A DNA stretch of 56,865 nucleotides from Photobacterium kishitanii (GCF_003026355.1 NZ_PYON01000025.1:1-56865), one strand, 5' to 3'. Counted from the stretch's first letter, positions 25,936-37,532 are shown. Notes: a model not told the origin generated them from the letters alone. A program made the numbers and translations.

Positions 25936-28557
25936 GTGATCAGAATTGAACTTCCGGTGCTAATTAATAAGTTAAATGCACAAACTAAACTTGCATTGGA
26001 ACAAGCGGCAGCATTATGTATGAGTCGTGAAAGTAATGAGGTGACGTTTGAACATTTTTTATTTTCTCTTTTAGAAAACCCATTATCTGACGTACGAGTA
26101 TTAATAAACCACGCTGGTTTAAATAGTGAAATTATTAAACAAACATGTGGTGAAGCAATGCCACATGAAATTGGTAATGATACCTATCCTTCTTTTTCAC
26201 CTTTATTGGTAGAGTTATTGCAAGAAGCATGGTTACTTGCATCAATTGAAATGAATGAAGTTGAATTACGATCAGGCGTTATATTTTTAGCAGCATTAAT
26301 ACGACCAGATCGTTATTTAGCATTTAATTTAATTAAAGCGTTTGAAAATATTAATCGTGAGTCATTCCGTAAACAATTTTCGTCTTTAGTTATGGAATCA
26401 TCAGAGACAGCGGTTACTAATACTGCTTTAGCACAAACGACGCCAGCCTTAAGTAATGACAATAGTACCCTTGCTCGTTTTTGTTCAAATTTCACTGAAC
26501 AAGCCCGCCAAGGAAAATTGGATCCTGTACTTTGTCGTGATAATGAAATTAATCTGATGATTGATATTTTATGTCGACGTCGTAAAAACAATCCAATTGT
26601 TGTGGGTGATGCAGGTGTTGGTAAAAGTGCAGTTATTGAAGGACTAGCTTCACGTATTGTGGCAGGAAAAGTGCCAGAGTCACTGCAGCAGGTAGAGCTA
26701 TGGGCACTTGATCTTGGTTTAATGCAAGCAGGTGCTTCGGTTAAAGGTGAATTTGAAAAACGCCTAAAATCAGTATTAGATGAGGTTAAGCATTCAGCAA
26801 CACCTATCATTTTATTCATTGATGAAGCCCATACGATGATAGGGGCTGGTAACCAAGAAGGCAGTGGTGATGCTGCTAATTTACTTAAACCTGCTTTAGC
26901 TCGTGGTGAACTTTGCACGATTGCTGCGACTACTTGGAAGGAGTACAAGAAGTACTTTGAAAAAGATCCAGCATTAACGCGTCGTTTTCAATTAGTGAAA
27001 CTTGATGAGCCAACGACAGAGCAAGCTGTTGATATTATGCGTGGCCTCCATAGTGTTTATGAGAATGCGCATAATGTATTGATTAGTGATGATGCGTTAC
27101 GTGCAGCAGCAGAATTGTCGGCTCGTTATGTCTCTGGTCGTCAACTACCGGATAAAGCGATTGATGTGTTAGATACAGCTTGTGCACGTATTGCGATTAA
27201 TTTGAGTGCGCCACCACGTCGCATTGCTGAAATAGAGAGCCGTTATCATCAGCGCCAGTTAGAAATAAAGATGATCCATCGTCAGCAGCAATTAGGGCTA
27301 TCTATAGATGACGATCGTTTAGCTGTCTTGATCGAAGCTGAAAATATAGAACAGACAGAATGTGAGTCTTTGTATCAAGCATGGCAGCAGCAAAAGATAT
27401 TAGTGACTGATATCATTGAGACACGTAAGCAGATTCTCTCTCCAAGATCAGCATCAATAGCACCAACAGATAAAGTAGAGTTATCTGCTGATGAGTTACG
27501 AGATAGATTAGTGGATCTTTATGCTCAGCTTGAGCAAATTCCACATGATGAATTGCTTATTTATCCAGAAGTAGATGCAGCGCAAATTGCTCAAGTCATT
27601 GCTGATTGGACAGGAGTACCTGTTGATCAAATGAATACTGATGAATTAACCAAAATTACAGAATTACCACGTATTTTAGGAGAAGCGATTAAAGGTCAAG
27701 ATGTTGCGATTGCTGGCATTCATCGCCATTTATTAACTGCTCGTGCAGATCTTCGTCGTCCCGGTCGACCAAAAGGGGCTTTCCTATTGGTTGGGCCTAG
27801 TGGGGTCGGTAAAACTGAAACTGTAATACAGTTAGCAGAGCAGCTCTATGGGGGGCAGCAATTCTTAACCACAATTAATATGTCAGAGTATCAAGAGAAG
27901 CATACAGTGTCTCGCTTAATTGGCTCTCCTCCTGGCTATGTCGGTTTTGGTGAGGGTGGTGTCTTAACAGAAGCTATGCGCAAAATGCCTTATTCGATTG
28001 TGTTGCTTGATGAAGTTGAAAAAGCGCACCCCGAAGTATTGAATTTGTTTTATCAAGCTTTTGATAAGGGAGAATTAGCAGATGGTGAAGGCCGTATTAT
28101 TGACTGCCAGAATATTGTGTTTTTCTTAACTTCGAATCTTGGTTATCAAACCATTGTTGATTATGCCGATCAGCCAGAGTTACTAGAAGAGAAGATGTAC
28201 CCAGAATTGGCTGCTTTTTTTAAGCCAGCATTATTAGCTCGTATGGAAGTCGTGCCATATTTACCACTTAATAAAGAGGTGTTGGAACAGATTGTTCGCG
28301 GTAAGTTATCGCGATTAGAGAAGTTATTAACAACGCGTTATAAAGCTGAGGTGATCATTGAGCCTTGTCTAATTGAAGAGATTTTACGTCGGGCGACACG
28401 TGCAGAAAATGGTGCGCGTATGTTAGAAGCGATTATTGAAGGTCAAATGTTACCACCAGTTTCTTTAGACTTATTGAATCGACTTGCTCACCGTGAAGCG
28501 ATCACTCGCATTCATTTGACGGTAGCGGATGGACAGTTCTGTGGTGAAGTGGAGTAA
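25936..28557 (+). CDS. clpV: T6SS AAA+ ATPase ClpV (TssH)
   Basis: ClpV disassembles contracted TssBC sheath so that subunits are reused. The 873-residue Clp/Hsp100 protein has the N-terminal double-Clp domain (about 1-150), which binds the VipB N-terminus in Vibrio. The first AAA module has Walker A GDAGVGKS (224-231) and Walker [10 protein letters not shown] coiled-coil middle region rich in Gln/His follows (about 430-530). The second module has Walker A GPSGVGKT (about 620-627), Walker [12 protein letters not shown] and [21 protein letters not shown]. The start is GTG at 25936. All ATPase motifs are intact. Confidence 0.98.
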   Translation: MIRIELPVLINKLNAQTKLALEQAAALCMSRESNEVTFEHFLFSLLENPLSDVRVLINHAGLNSEIIKQTCGEAMPHEIGNDTYPSFSPLLVELLQEAWLLASIEMNEVELRSGVIFLAALIRPDRYLAFNLIKAFENINRESFRKQFSSLVMESSETAVTNTALAQTTPALSNDNSTLARFCSNFTEQARQGKLDPVLCRDNEINLMIDILCRRRKNNPIVVGDAGVGKSAVIEGLASRIVAGKVPESLQQVELWALDLGLMQAGASVKGEFEKRLKSVLDEVKHSATPIILFIDEAHTMIGAGNQEGSGDAANLLKPALARGELCTIAATTWKEYKKYFEKDPALTRRFQLVKLDEPTTEQAVDIMRGLHSVYENAHNVLISDDALRAAAELSARYVSGRQLPDKAIDVLDTACARIAINLSAPPRRIAEIESRYHQRQLEIKMIHRQQQLGLSIDDDRLAVLIEAENIEQTECESLYQAWQQQKILVTDIIETRKQILSPRSASIAPTDKVELSADELRDRLVDLYAQLEQIPHDELLIYPEVDAAQIAQVIADWTGVPVDQMNTDELTKITELPRILGEAIKGQDVAIAGIHRHLLTARADLRRPGRPKGAFLLVGPSGVGKTETVIQLAEQLYGGQQFLTTINMSEYQEKHTVSRLIGSPPGYVGFGEGGVLTEAMRKMPYSIVLLDEVEKAHPEVLNLFYQAFDKGELADGEGRIIDCQNIVFFLTSNLGYQTIVDYADQPELLEEKMYPELAAFFKPALLARMEVVPYLPLNKEVLEQIVRGKLSRLEKLLTTRYKAEVIIEPCLIEEILRRATRAENGARMLEAIIEGQMLPPVSLDLLNRLAHREAITRIHLTVADGQFCGEVE

Positions 28558-28562
28558 TTGTC

Positions 28563-30098
28563 ATGCAACAATGGCTTCATTGTACATCAGCTTTACTTAG
28601 TTATAGAGATAGAGTCAAGCTGACTGATTTTTATAACAATACATTAAAGCAAGAGTTAGCGTTAACGGCCAGTTATGTTGTTTATTTAGCAGATGATGGT
28701 CGCAGCTTATTCGTTGCTGATAATAAAGATTGGACATGGGATGTGAGTGATTTCGATCATCCGTTTTCTCATGTATTACAACAAGCATCATTGATTTTAC
28801 TTGATCATAATCGGTTAGTTTATTGGCAACAGAATGAGCCGTTTAAGCAATTATCTGAATTAGTTGATGATCGTAGTAGTCTATTAATTACACCATTATT
28901 AAATAGTGATAAACAAGTTGCAGCTATTCAGGTACTTATTGGGCAGCAGAACATAATTAATGGATTGTTGACTGATGATAATTGGCATGAGTTTAGTGAT
29001 GCGTTTGTTGCACAATGGATGCTACTCAAAGATATGGAGATGCAGCATTCGCATAAACAACAACTGAGTGATTCTATTGTACGATTAAAAGCCCAGCAAC
29101 AGGAAAAAAATGCATGGTTAGATATGACATGCAAGCTGATTGGAAGCAGTGCCGTTATGGAGCAGTTGCGTGAACAAATAGCAATGGCTGCTAGCTCTAA
29201 TCTCACGGTACTTATTCAAGGCGAAACTGGCTCAGGAAAAGAGTTGGTAGCGAAAGCTGTTCATAGCTTGTCATCTCGTCGAAATAAACCTTTTGTTGCA
29301 ATTAATTGTGCTGCAATCCCTGAAAATTTACTAGAAAGTGAGTTATTTGGTTATGAGAAAGGGGCATTTACAGGTGCACTGACAAGCCGTAAAGGGTTGA
29401 TTGCTCAAGCTGATGGCGGTTCATTATTTCTAGATGAAATGGGTGAGTTACCATTGGCTTTGCAAGCTAAATTATTGCGAGTATTGGAAACATACCAGTA
29501 TCGGCCTTTAGGATCGAATAAAGAGCAATCTTCGAACTTTCGTTTAATCGCGGCAACCCATGTTAATTTACGTCAAAGTGTGAATAGTGGGGGGTTCCGA
29601 CAAGATCTTTATTATCGTATATATCAATACCCATTATTGGTGCCAAATCTGAATAGTCGGTTGGTGGATATTGATGAGCTAGCAACTTATTTTATCCGTC
29701 AGTATAACGATCGTGAGCAGCGTAATATTTTAGGGTTGTCACCATTGGCACTTAATAAGCTTAAGAGCTTGAATTATCCAGGTAATGTACGTGAGCTACG
29801 TTCGTTAATTGAATTTGCTTGTGTACAAACTCAATGTGGAGCTTTGATTATAAAATCGGCGTTTATTGCCAAGTTACCATTAGATATAAAAATGTCGGTG
29901 AAGGAACTTGTTGTTAATGGTAATGACTTTTCTGCGATTAATGATTTACGAAACGCCTTAGAGTCTTACGAAAAAGCCATTATTCGCAATCGATTAGAAC
30001 AGTATAACGGTGATCGTGCGAAGGCTGCCGAAAGCTTAGGTCTACCTAAACGTACGCTGGCACATAAATGTCAAAAGCTGGAGATCCAGATCAGATGA
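28563..30098 (+). CDS. vasH: sigma-54-dependent activator VasH
   Basis: This is the enhancer-binding protein that turns on T6SS promoters with RpoN. The 511-residue protein has an N-terminal GAF-like sensory region (about 20-165). Its AAA+ domain carries Walker A GETGSGKE (about 220-227), the sigma-54-contacting GAFTGA loop (about 267-272) and [11 protein letters not shown]. The C-terminal Fis-type helix-turn-helix (about 480-510) includes [21 protein letters not shown]. It lies inside the operon it is predicted to control, so positive feedback is likely. The repeated RRGCAA-N4-TTGCYY dyads upstream of the hcp genes are its probable binding sites. The gene begins 5 bases after clpV. Confidence 0.97.
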   Translation: MQQWLHCTSALLSYRDRVKLTDFYNNTLKQELALTASYVVYLADDGRSLFVADNKDWTWDVSDFDHPFSHVLQQASLILLDHNRLVYWQQNEPFKQLSELVDDRSSLLITPLLNSDKQVAAIQVLIGQQNIINGLLTDDNWHEFSDAFVAQWMLLKDMEMQHSHKQQLSDSIVRLKAQQQEKNAWLDMTCKLIGSSAVMEQLREQIAMAASSNLTVLIQGETGSGKELVAKAVHSLSSRRNKPFVAINCAAIPENLLESELFGYEKGAFTGALTSRKGLIAQADGGSLFLDEMGELPLALQAKLLRVLETYQYRPLGSNKEQSSNFRLIAATHVNLRQSVNSGGFRQDLYYRIYQYPLLVPNLNSRLVDIDELATYFIRQYNDREQRNILGLSPLALNKLKSLNYPGNVRELRSLIEFACVQTQCGALIIKSAFIAKLPLDIKMSVKELVVNGNDFSAINDLRNALESYEKAIIRNRLEQYNGDRAKAAESLGLPKRTLAHKCQKLEIQIR

Positions 30099-30772
30099 TA
30101 ATGAAATGGATCGTACTATCGTCAAGCCTGACCTTTGCGTCAGGCTTAGTATCGGCACAACCAATTTTATCAGTGACATTCGCTCAGGCTAATCAATGCC
30201 GAGATATTGAATCAAAGCTTGAACGTTTACAGTGTTTTGATGAGGTTTTTAAGACTCCTGTTACAGCAGTTAAAACGCCGACTAGTCTTAATACTGTGCA
30301 ATATCCATCATCATGGATACGTGCTGTAAATAGTGAAAAAAGTCGAGGGGATACAAAAGGATTTATTTTTAATCAACAAGATAAAGATAACGAATTATCG
30401 CGTATGTGGTTAACAGAAACTGCGACGAATATTTCATTGCAAGGTAAGACTTCAATGGCTCCAATTCTGATGTTGACTTGTTTTGAAAAAATTAGCCGTA
30501 TTCAGTTAATTTTACCACAACCAATTCAAGCCGGACGAGTCACCATATCAATTCCAGGATCACCTGTCGTGACGCAGGATTGGATCAGTGATAATAGTGG
30601 GTATTTATTGCGTTCAGGTCGTGGCATTCCTGCAATTGATGTAATTAAAGCGATGATTTCTGCACCACAACTGATATTACGATCCGATGTGGCAGGTATC
30701 GATAATTTAGAGTTTGATAATAAAAATCTTGCTGAGGTTATTAAACCAATGCGAGAAATTTGTCGTTGGTAG
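30095..30772 (+). CDS. vasI: T6SS-associated periplasmic protein VasI (TagO family)
   Basis: This 225-residue exported protein has a signal peptide ([20 protein letters not shown], cleavage near ALA/SAQ type) and then the VasI motif [19 protein letters not shown] (two Cys about 13 apart). The rest is a beta-rich domain with [20 protein letters not shown] texture. The ATG at 30095 overlaps the vasH stop (ATGA). The function is not established; the gene is conserved in Vibrio-type T6SS operons between vasH and tssA. Confidence 0.88.
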   Translation: MIMKWIVLSSSLTFASGLVSAQPILSVTFAQANQCRDIESKLERLQCFDEVFKTPVTAVKTPTSLNTVQYPSSWIRAVNSEKSRGDTKGFIFNQQDKDNELSRMWLTETATNISLQGKTSMAPILMLTCFEKISRIQLILPQPIQAGRVTISIPGSPVVTQDWISDNSGYLLRSGRGIPAIDVIKAMISAPQLILRSDVAGIDNLEFDNKNLAEVIKPMREICRW

Positions 30773-30781
30773 GAGTATTAA

Positions 30782-32224
30782 ATGTCAATGACAAGTTTTA
30801 GAGAGCAACTGATCGCTCCGATAATGGTGGATAACCCTGTTGGTGAGCGTTTGAGAGATGATCCTCAGCTGAATTTTGTTGATAGTCAGATGATGAAAGT
30901 GGGTTCACTTTCTCATGGCGAAGTGCAATGGGAAGAAGTTGAAAATAGTGTCATCAGTTTACTCTCGACAAAAACGAAAGATATCAAGTTGCTCACAGTG
31001 TTAATGCAGTGTTTGCAACATAAAGCTACGCCGGAGCGTTTCACTCTATCTATTGGTGTGTTAGTAGACTTTATCTCGCATTTTTGGTTTGAATGTCAAC
31101 CTATACCTGGTGAACGAGGCGCAGTCCACCGTAAAAAGTTTTTTAATCAAATTTGCCAGCGAACGTATGTTGCTGCTGATAAATTAGATAGTGCCTTATT
31201 TGATATTGAGCTTAAAGCAAAGTTAGAAACATTGTTGCAAGAGCTTTGTATACAGGCTGAAGAGCTAATTTTATCTGTAGATGTTGTTAATGATATCAGT
31301 GCGCGTTTACGGCATAAATTAGCTCAAGTGAGTAGTATCTCTAAAGTTGAAACGCCAAAGGCAAGCGTAACTTCAGCGGTAGATTCGTCTAATTCTAATA
31401 ATGTGACGGCAGCAGTATCTGCAGTGCCGATGCCTAATTTAGATATCGATAGTGGTAGTGAGCGTAGTTTTAAAATGTCACTCCTGAAAGCTGTTGACTG
31501 TCTTTCTGAGCTTGGTTGTGATGGCGTGATGTTAAGCCTCCGTATTCGTCGTTTTGCAATGTGGTATTCAATTCATAGTTTACCTGATGCCAATGTGAAT
31601 GGAGAAACGCAGTTAATGCCAGTTTCATTAGATCGTATTAGTGATTATGAAGAAGGTTTACAGCGTGGGGCTGATATTGAATTGTGGCGTCGAGTAGAAG
31701 AAAGTTTAACTAAAGCTCCTTATTGGTTAGATGGACATTTCTTAAGTTATCGTATCGCAATAGCATTGGGACAAGATATGTGGGCTGCGATTATTAAAGA
31801 TGAATTACAACGTTTTATTCAACGGCTACCAGCATTGAAAACCTGTTCATTTAAAGGGTTAGTGCCTTTTATTAGTGAAGTGAGCTTGAAGTGGTTAGAT
31901 AGTTCTGTTGGCAATGTAAAGGTTGATGAAGCGGTTCAAATGGGCAGTTGGAATGAGAAACGTGATGAAGCGCTTGCACTAGCACTTGAAGAGGGAATTG
32001 CTCCTTCTCTCAAAATGCTTAATGACGGGTTATCACAAGCAACTGAACCGAGAGATGCTTTTTATTGGCGTTTGTTATCAGCTGATGTGATGAAGAAAAA
32101 CGCATTGCCAGCAATGGCATCAGAGCAATATCAGACTTTATATCGTCAAGTAAATGAAATGTCGGTTACGGAATGGGAACCGTCATTAATTGAACAAATT
32201 AAAAATAATATTGCAGCAGAATAA
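30782..32224 (+). CDS. tssA: T6SS cap/priming protein TssA (VasJ)
   Basis: TssA coordinates tube and sheath assembly. The 480-residue protein has the ImpA N-terminal domain at about 10-120 (PVGERLRDDPQLNFVDSQMMK, GEVQWEEVENSVISLLSTKTKDIK, ISHFWFECQPIPGERGAVHRK). A Ser/Val/Asn-rich linker (about 185-220) follows, then a helical C-terminal domain of the VasJ type. The paralogous N-terminal domain also occurs in the VasL-like protein at 7452-8726. Neighbours are vasI and tssM, with short gaps. Confidence 0.93.
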   Translation: MSMTSFREQLIAPIMVDNPVGERLRDDPQLNFVDSQMMKVGSLSHGEVQWEEVENSVISLLSTKTKDIKLLTVLMQCLQHKATPERFTLSIGVLVDFISHFWFECQPIPGERGAVHRKKFFNQICQRTYVAADKLDSALFDIELKAKLETLLQELCIQAEELILSVDVVNDISARLRHKLAQVSSISKVETPKASVTSAVDSSNSNNVTAAVSAVPMPNLDIDSGSERSFKMSLLKAVDCLSELGCDGVMLSLRIRRFAMWYSIHSLPDANVNGETQLMPVSLDRISDYEEGLQRGADIELWRRVEESLTKAPYWLDGHFLSYRIAIALGQDMWAAIIKDELQRFIQRLPALKTCSFKGLVPFISEVSLKWLDSSVGNVKVDEAVQMGSWNEKRDEALALALEEGIAPSLKMLNDGLSQATEPRDAFYWRLLSADVMKKNALPAMASEQYQTLYRQVNEMSVTEWEPSLIEQIKNNIAAE

Positions 32225-32242
32225 CCACAGGGAAAATATAAA

Positions 32243-35200
32243 ATGTGGAATTTAATAAGATCAATCGGCTTAAGATTAGTTTCAAGTATTAAAATATCAT
32301 TACCTGTGATTACATTAGTTACATTTATTTTAATTAATGTAGCTATCTGGTGGGCGGGTCCCTGGTTAGATATTTATGGTCAACAACCTTTAGTTACTGT
32401 TACATCTCGTGTAGTGCTAAGCATTATTTTCTCGTTGTGCTGTTTTACAGTATGGGGAGGTATGCAATGGCGTAGCTTGCAACGTATTAATAAAGATAAA
32501 GCCCGCGAAGAGGTTTTACTTGAAGATCCTATTAAGCGGTTAGAAGCTCGTCAACAGGTCGAGCTTAACCAAGTAATGGGAGAGCTAAAACAAAATTTAA
32601 ATAAGCGTAATTATCTTTATAGTTTGCCTTGGTATTTAGTCTTAGGATTAGAAAATGCGGGTAAAACAAGTTTAATTAATCGTTCTAGTCAGAATTTTGT
32701 TTTCTCTAGTGTAATGCGAGCATCAGGAAAAAAGAGCGAAAATCCATATTCTTTTGATTGGTGGATCGGTGATGATGCTGTGTTAATTGATCCTGATGGC
32801 GAATTACTGACACAACGCCAAAATGAAGAGAATAATGATGGAGAGATGGAACGGCGTTTATGGCTTAATTTTGTTAATTGGCTAGAAAAAACGCGTTCAC
32901 AACGACCATTAAATGGGGTCGTTATTGCACTTGATATTGAGCACCTTGCGAGTTCAACTGTTGCTGAGCGTCGTGCATATGCTAATTTATTACGTGCTCG
33001 CTTACGTGAGTTGATGGAGATCTTATCAACACGAATGCCAGTATATATCGCATTGACTAAATTGGATCTTTTACATGGTTTTGAACCTTATTTTCGAAAT
33101 TATACCCAAAGTCAACGTGAAGAGGTCATGGGATTTACTTTTTCACTGGATACTGTAAAAGATTTTGATCACTGGTTAGCTGAATTTGACCAAGACTACA
33201 TTCAGTTTATTGAACGGATTAATGATTCTTTACCATTGGCGTTACGTCATGCTGTTGATACTGAAGATCGTACTGCTATTTATAGTTTTTCTCGTCAAGT
33301 AGCAGGGTTACATGATGTATTAAAGCAGTTACTAGTAGATGCTTTTGCTAGTGATCAGTTTTCAACACCCGCGTTAATTCGTGGTATTTACTTTATGTCT
33401 GTTTATCAGCAAGGAGTACCCACTAATGCATTTGTTGATGCTGCATCTCGTCGTTATGGTTTATCAAATACAATTAATAGCGCTCAACTGTCTAAAAACT
33501 CAACCACCTTTTTTGTAAAGAGACTTTTTAATGAGATTATTTATCCAGAAGCGGGTATTGCATCTGACAGCTTGCGTGTTATTCGCCATAAGAGAAAAGT
33601 GTTATCGATGTCGGTATTAGCCTGCAGTATTGCATCTGTATTATTAATTGGTGGTTGGCAACGTTATTATAGACAGAATATTGCTCATGAAAATGCAGTA
33701 CTAAAGCAAGTCAGCTTATTTAAAGAGGAATATTCGGACGCTAAATTGATGCGCTCAGAGCAAGAGTTGTTAGGACCATTAAATTCAATTCGTCAAGCAA
33801 CATTAGAGTTTGGAGTGTTTCAAGATAAGCCTAAGTATTTATCTGATATGGGACTTTATCAAGGTCATAAGATCGGACCAAAAGTTGAAGAGACCTATTT
33901 AGGATTACTACAGTTTCGGTTCTTACCTGCTTTAATGAAACAGTTAGCTGTGGATATTAAGAGTGCTAATTCAGAGCAACAAGAGTTATCAGCATTACGG
34001 GTCTTTAGAATGTTGACTGATCAAAGTGGACGTCAAGATGATGTTGTAAAAAGGTATTTTGCACAAGTGTGGCAGAAAAACTTTCCTAATGACGCTAAAA
34101 CTCAAGATCAATTACTTGCACATTTGAACTATTCGTTAGCACATACTGATTTACAAGGTCTTCGCAATCACGGTAATAAAAATGCGATTTCGATAATGAG
34201 TCCGTATGATAATTTAATCGAGAGAACTCAACAGGATCTAAGTTCAGTGGATTTGGCTGATCGTGTTTATAACAACTTAAAACGTACGGCAGATCAAACA
34301 TTAGGTGCGCCTCTTAATATAAAAAAAGCAGTCGGTCCTGTATTTGAGGTGGTTTTTGGTCAGCGCGCACAAGATGATGCTCTAAACATTCCACAGTTAT
34401 TAACGACCAAAGGTTTTAATAGTTACTTTTTACCTAAAATCGAATTATTGTCAGATGTAGCATTGACTGACAGTTGGGTATTAGGTGAGTCAACAGTGGC
34501 TAAGTTTAGTTCAGAAGATAAACAAGTGTTACGCCAAAAGATCCGTGATTTGTATGTTGATGATTATGTAAACACATGGCAACTAGGCTTAAATAATATC
34601 GACATTAAATACTTTTCAGATATTAATGAAGCAGTAACTGTTTTGGGTAATATTGTTGGTCATAAACAGCCAATAGAGCGTTTTATTAAAATTGTTGATA
34701 TAAATACTCAGTTATTTCCAAAATTGCCTGAAAATGATAAGGCAAGGATGGTGTTGATGGCAACGCCGCAATATAAAGTAGCATCAATGATTGCAACACC
34801 GTTTACTGAGATAGATTCAATTTTGGATAATAATGGTAAACAACCTGCATATCTACAAGAAGTGATGGCCTCAGTACAACAACTTTATCATTATATGAAA
34901 GCGATTCAAGATGCACCTGACAAAGGTAAGGCGGCTTTAGAAGCAACGAAAGAGCGATTAGCATTAAAGGATAACGACCCTATTTATGCATTACAACAGA
35001 TGGCTACTAATTTACCGAAACCGCTTGATAGTTTAGTTAAAGATATCGCAGATGAAAGTTGGTATGTGGTTAGGCAAGAAGCGATTAAATATGTTGAAGT
35101 TCGTTGGCAGCGTGATGTATATAAGGAATATAAAGAAAAACTTGCTTCACGTTATCCATTCAATAGTAATGCATCGAAAGATGTGTCATTAAAGGATTTT

Positions 35201-35788
35201 GAAGTTTTCTTTGCGCCTGGTGGTACATTGGATACTTTTTATAATAATGACTTGAAATTATTTATTGATGATAATCTTTCAATGGATATGAATAGTGGTG
35301 ATAAACAGTCATTATTACGTAGTGATGTGCTTAAACAATTTGCAAATGCGAAAAAAATTCAACAAGCTTTCTTTAACCGTAAAGGTATATTAGATGTTGA
35401 GTTTACGCTTGAGCCAATTAATTTAAGTGCTAATCAACGCCGTAGTGTAATTAATGTTGATGGTCAATATGTTGAGTACAGCCATGGCTCTCGTCGACCA
35501 GTAGAGCTGATTTGGCCCAATACACTACGTGAAACTGCAGTATCTAAATTATCATTAGTTCCTGCGTCGGAGAATTTATCGCCACGTGCAATTACGATTC
35601 AAGGACCATGGGCATTTTTCCGCCTTCTTGAACGAGGGCAGGTTGTAGGTGCTAGTGAAACGAGTGTTGATTATAGATTCGCTATTGATAATGGTGATGT
35701 GATTTATCGTTTAAATACTGAAGTGGATGCTAACCCGTTTACATCATTACTATTTAAGAACTTTAAATTGAGTAAGACACTTTATTAA
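32243..35788 (+). CDS. tssM: T6SS inner-membrane protein TssM (IcmF/VasK)
   Basis: TssM is the core of the membrane complex. The 1181-residue protein has two N-terminal membrane helices (about 18-41 and 54-75) and a cytoplasmic NTPase domain with Walker A GLENAGKTS (about 135-143). A third membrane helix lies at about 453-473. A large periplasmic domain ends in the beta-rich C-terminal region (RGPWAFFRLLERGQV-like: GPWAFFRLLERGQVV at about 1120-1135) that contacts TssJ. The Walker A is complete, which is not so in every TssM. It is the last gene of the operon, followed by a terminator. Confidence 0.97.
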   Translation: MWNLIRSIGLRLVSSIKISLPVITLVTFILINVAIWWAGPWLDIYGQQPLVTVTSRVVLSIIFSLCCFTVWGGMQWRSLQRINKDKAREEVLLEDPIKRLEARQQVELNQVMGELKQNLNKRNYLYSLPWYLVLGLENAGKTSLINRSSQNFVFSSVMRASGKKSENPYSFDWWIGDDAVLIDPDGELLTQRQNEENNDGEMERRLWLNFVNWLEKTRSQRPLNGVVIALDIEHLASSTVAERRAYANLLRARLRELMEILSTRMPVYIALTKLDLLHGFEPYFRNYTQSQREEVMGFTFSLDTVKDFDHWLAEFDQDYIQFIERINDSLPLALRHAVDTEDRTAIYSFSRQVAGLHDVLKQLLVDAFASDQFSTPALIRGIYFMSVYQQGVPTNAFVDAASRRYGLSNTINSAQLSKNSTTFFVKRLFNEIIYPEAGIASDSLRVIRHKRKVLSMSVLACSIASVLLIGGWQRYYRQNIAHENAVLKQVSLFKEEYSDAKLMRSEQELLGPLNSIRQATLEFGVFQDKPKYLSDMGLYQGHKIGPKVEETYLGLLQFRFLPALMKQLAVDIKSANSEQQELSALRVFRMLTDQSGRQDDVVKRYFAQVWQKNFPNDAKTQDQLLAHLNYSLAHTDLQGLRNHGNKNAISIMSPYDNLIERTQQDLSSVDLADRVYNNLKRTADQTLGAPLNIKKAVGPVFEVVFGQRAQDDALNIPQLLTTKGFNSYFLPKIELLSDVALTDSWVLGESTVAKFSSEDKQVLRQKIRDLYVDDYVNTWQLGLNNIDIKYFSDINEAVTVLGNIVGHKQPIERFIKIVDINTQLFPKLPENDKARMVLMATPQYKVASMIATPFTEIDSILDNNGKQPAYLQEVMASVQQLYHYMKAIQDAPDKGKAALEATKERLALKDNDPIYALQQMATNLPKPLDSLVKDIADESWYVVRQEAIKYVEVRWQRDVYKEYKEKLASRYPFNSNASKDVSLKDFEVFFAPGGTLDTFYNNDLKLFIDDNLSMDMNSGDKQSLLRSDVLKQFANAKKIQQAFFNRKGILDVEFTLEPINLSANQRRSVINVDGQYVEYSHGSRRPVELIWPNTLRETAVSKLSLVPASENLSPRAITIQGPWAFFRLLERGQVVGASETSVDYRFAIDNGDVIYRLNTEVDANPFTSLLFKNFKLSKTLY

Positions 35789-35827
35789 TTAAGTTTATTT
35801 ATTGTATCTAAAAATTTATAAAATGAT

Positions 35828-35855
35828 AAAAAGCTGCCTTGTGCAGCTTTTTTTA
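35828..35855 (+). terminator. rho-independent terminator of the T6SS operon
   Basis: AAAAAGCTGC (35828-35837), loop CTTGT and GCAGCTTTTT (35843-35852) form a 10-bp stem followed by more T's. Its right arm coincides with the first bases of the recombinase relic at 35841. Confidence 0.9.
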
Positions 35856-35930
35856 TATATGTATTCCACTAATTAATTACATTAAATCATTCGAATAATT
35901 GTAATCGGCTCTTATCTTATTTCGAACTGT
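35841..35930 (-). pseudogene. 3' end fragment of a tyrosine recombinase
   Basis: The + strand aligns with the end of the intact recombinase gene: GTGCAGCTTTTTT followed by ATATATGTA and TCCAC (as at 3841-3869), then after a gap of about 14 bases AAATCATTCGA-type sequence (as at 3898-3935). On the minus strand it encodes VRNKIRADYNYSND, homologous to the active-site Tyr context QNEVRASYNRSDY, and then WNTYIKKAA, homologous to WWSTYIKKAA. The indel and the loss of the rest make it a relic. It lies just beyond tssM. Confidence 0.78.
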
Positions 35931-36092
35931 GTACGATAGAAAAGTTTCAGTGAGCTGCTACAGACTTAACCTGAAAACTTGGTTAACTCATAGATATAAA
36001 TATATTTAGTGTTAAGTACCACTATTGTATCCATAGTATCGTGTCAACAGTATGAGTAATGAGCAATACAGCCCATTACTCTATTTATTATT

Positions 36093-37532
36093 TTAGAAAC
36101 AATTGTTGATATTATTTGTTGGTGTCCAGTTGCTGCCATCGTCAGAGCAATATTCTTTATGGATGCCATTAAAATAATCATCTGATTTATGGAATTTTTT
36201 ACTAATTAGATCTCGAGTGATGTTAACACTATGATCAGCTTCTTGAATGGTATAACTACGCCAAGCACTATTTGCTGAGTGTATAGACGTATCTGAAAAA
36301 TCAGTACTAATAAAGTTGAAGATGTTTAAATCATTAGCGGTAATATTATTCAAATTCCCTTTCAAATTAAGAAATTGTTCACCTTCATTTAATGAATTAC
36401 CACTATAACTGAAATAGCCACGGTAACTAATATTATCAACATTATATTCAACTTCGACATCTTGTTGATTTAAATGTTGAGTATCAGCGACAGTTAATTG
36501 ACTACATGCTGCTAAGTTAGGTTGATTTGAATCGGCATAAGTGTTGCTGATTTGATAAGAGGGATTACTATTTTGAGCGATTGATTCTCGAATAGTACAA
36601 CCACCTTGTTCAAACTCATTGGCGTATGAGAAACGGATACCGTCACGTTGTAATGAATATACGCGATCTAAATGTACATCCCTAATGATAGTAGATAGAT
36701 CATCACTTACTTCATAGATACTTTTTGTACTTTCAGATTCTTTATCTGAGATTGTGCGATAAACAGTTTCTTCTTTATGCCAAGTTTTATCATCAGGATC
36801 ACCATTGTAGCTCCATGGCCCTTGATAATATTCAACGCTAGCTAGCCATGCGTTAGGGTGTTTTTTTTCAAGTGCAATAGTATCTTGATATGATTTTTTT
36901 AAAGAAGGAACTAAAGCAACGGCAATGTCATGCAGTTCAGCATTACCAGAAGCAATGAAATCACCGTAGAGTTCATCAGCGGTAACACCATAACGTTGTG
37001 CTAATCGTTGTTCTTGTTCTAATAATCGGTTTTGAATGTTGCTGCGTATTTCCGATTGTTCTTTGACCGTTTTACAACTTAGTTGTTGCTTATCTTGACG
37101 TAATTCTCGTTCGATGGTGGACCATAATACGGTTGTTAAAGGGGTGATGTTTTTGATATCAGTATTCGATGAAATAATGATATTTGGTGGAATAACCATT
37201 TGGTAAGCCTCAGTTATTTCGCCAAGATCTTCATCAATCGCACCAACAGGAACATCAACAATCGTTGGTACATAGTCAGAACAAGACGCATCGTTAGCAT
37301 CAAGGACAATATTAAAATTACCACCAGCTGTTGTTATAGCGTAGGGTTCACCAGAATCTCGTTTATTATTGTAGTTTAAATCAAGATATACCGTTGCACC
37401 GACAACATAGCCATCAATTGCTTTACCAGAGATTGATGTGAAATTTGTTGTTTCTTCAGAACTATTGCCACCACCACAAGCAGATAGAACTAGAGTTGAT
37501 GATATAGCAAGAGCAAGAGGTGTGACTTTCAT
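36093..37532 (-). CDS. surface-type lipoprotein with SdrD/CNA-B-like repeat, function unknown
   Basis: The 479-residue protein has a lipoprotein signal (lipobox LSAC, Cys19) followed by GGGNSSEE. Residues 30-75 (SGKAIDGYVVGATVYLDLNY, then NNKRDSGEPYAITTAGGNF) resemble prealbumin-like surface protein repeats. The remainder is acidic, Asn/Ser-rich and has six or so cysteines that may pair. No catalytic motif is visible. It is a single gene with its own upstream region. It could be an outer-membrane or adhesin-like lipoprotein; no function is claimed. Confidence 0.8.
   Translation of the reverse strand: MKVTPLALAISSTLVLSACGGGNSSEETTNFTSISGKAIDGYVVGATVYLDLNYNNKRDSGEPYAITTAGGNFNIVLDANDASCSDYVPTIVDVPVGAIDEDLGEITEAYQMVIPPNIIISSNTDIKNITPLTTVLWSTIERELRQDKQQLSCKTVKEQSEIRSNIQNRLLEQEQRLAQRYGVTADELYGDFIASGNAELHDIAVALVPSLKKSYQDTIALEKKHPNAWLASVEYYQGPWSYNGDPDDKTWHKEETVYRTISDKESESTKSIYEVSDDLSTIIRDVHLDRVYSLQRDGIRFSYANEFEQGGCTIRESIAQNSNPSYQISNTYADSNQPNLAACSQLTVADTQHLNQQDVEVEYNVDNISYRGYFSYSGNSLNEGEQFLNLKGNLNNITANDLNIFNFISTDFSDTSIHSANSAWRSYTIQEADHSVNITRDLISKKFHKSDDYFNGIHKEYCSDDGSNWTPTNNINNCF

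Noticed and set aside
26313..26948. 211-codon open frame on the minus strand inside clpV
   Set aside because: It lies fully antisense to the conserved first AAA module, has Ser/Pro-rich low-quality composition and resembles no protein. It is a shadow of clpV codon use.
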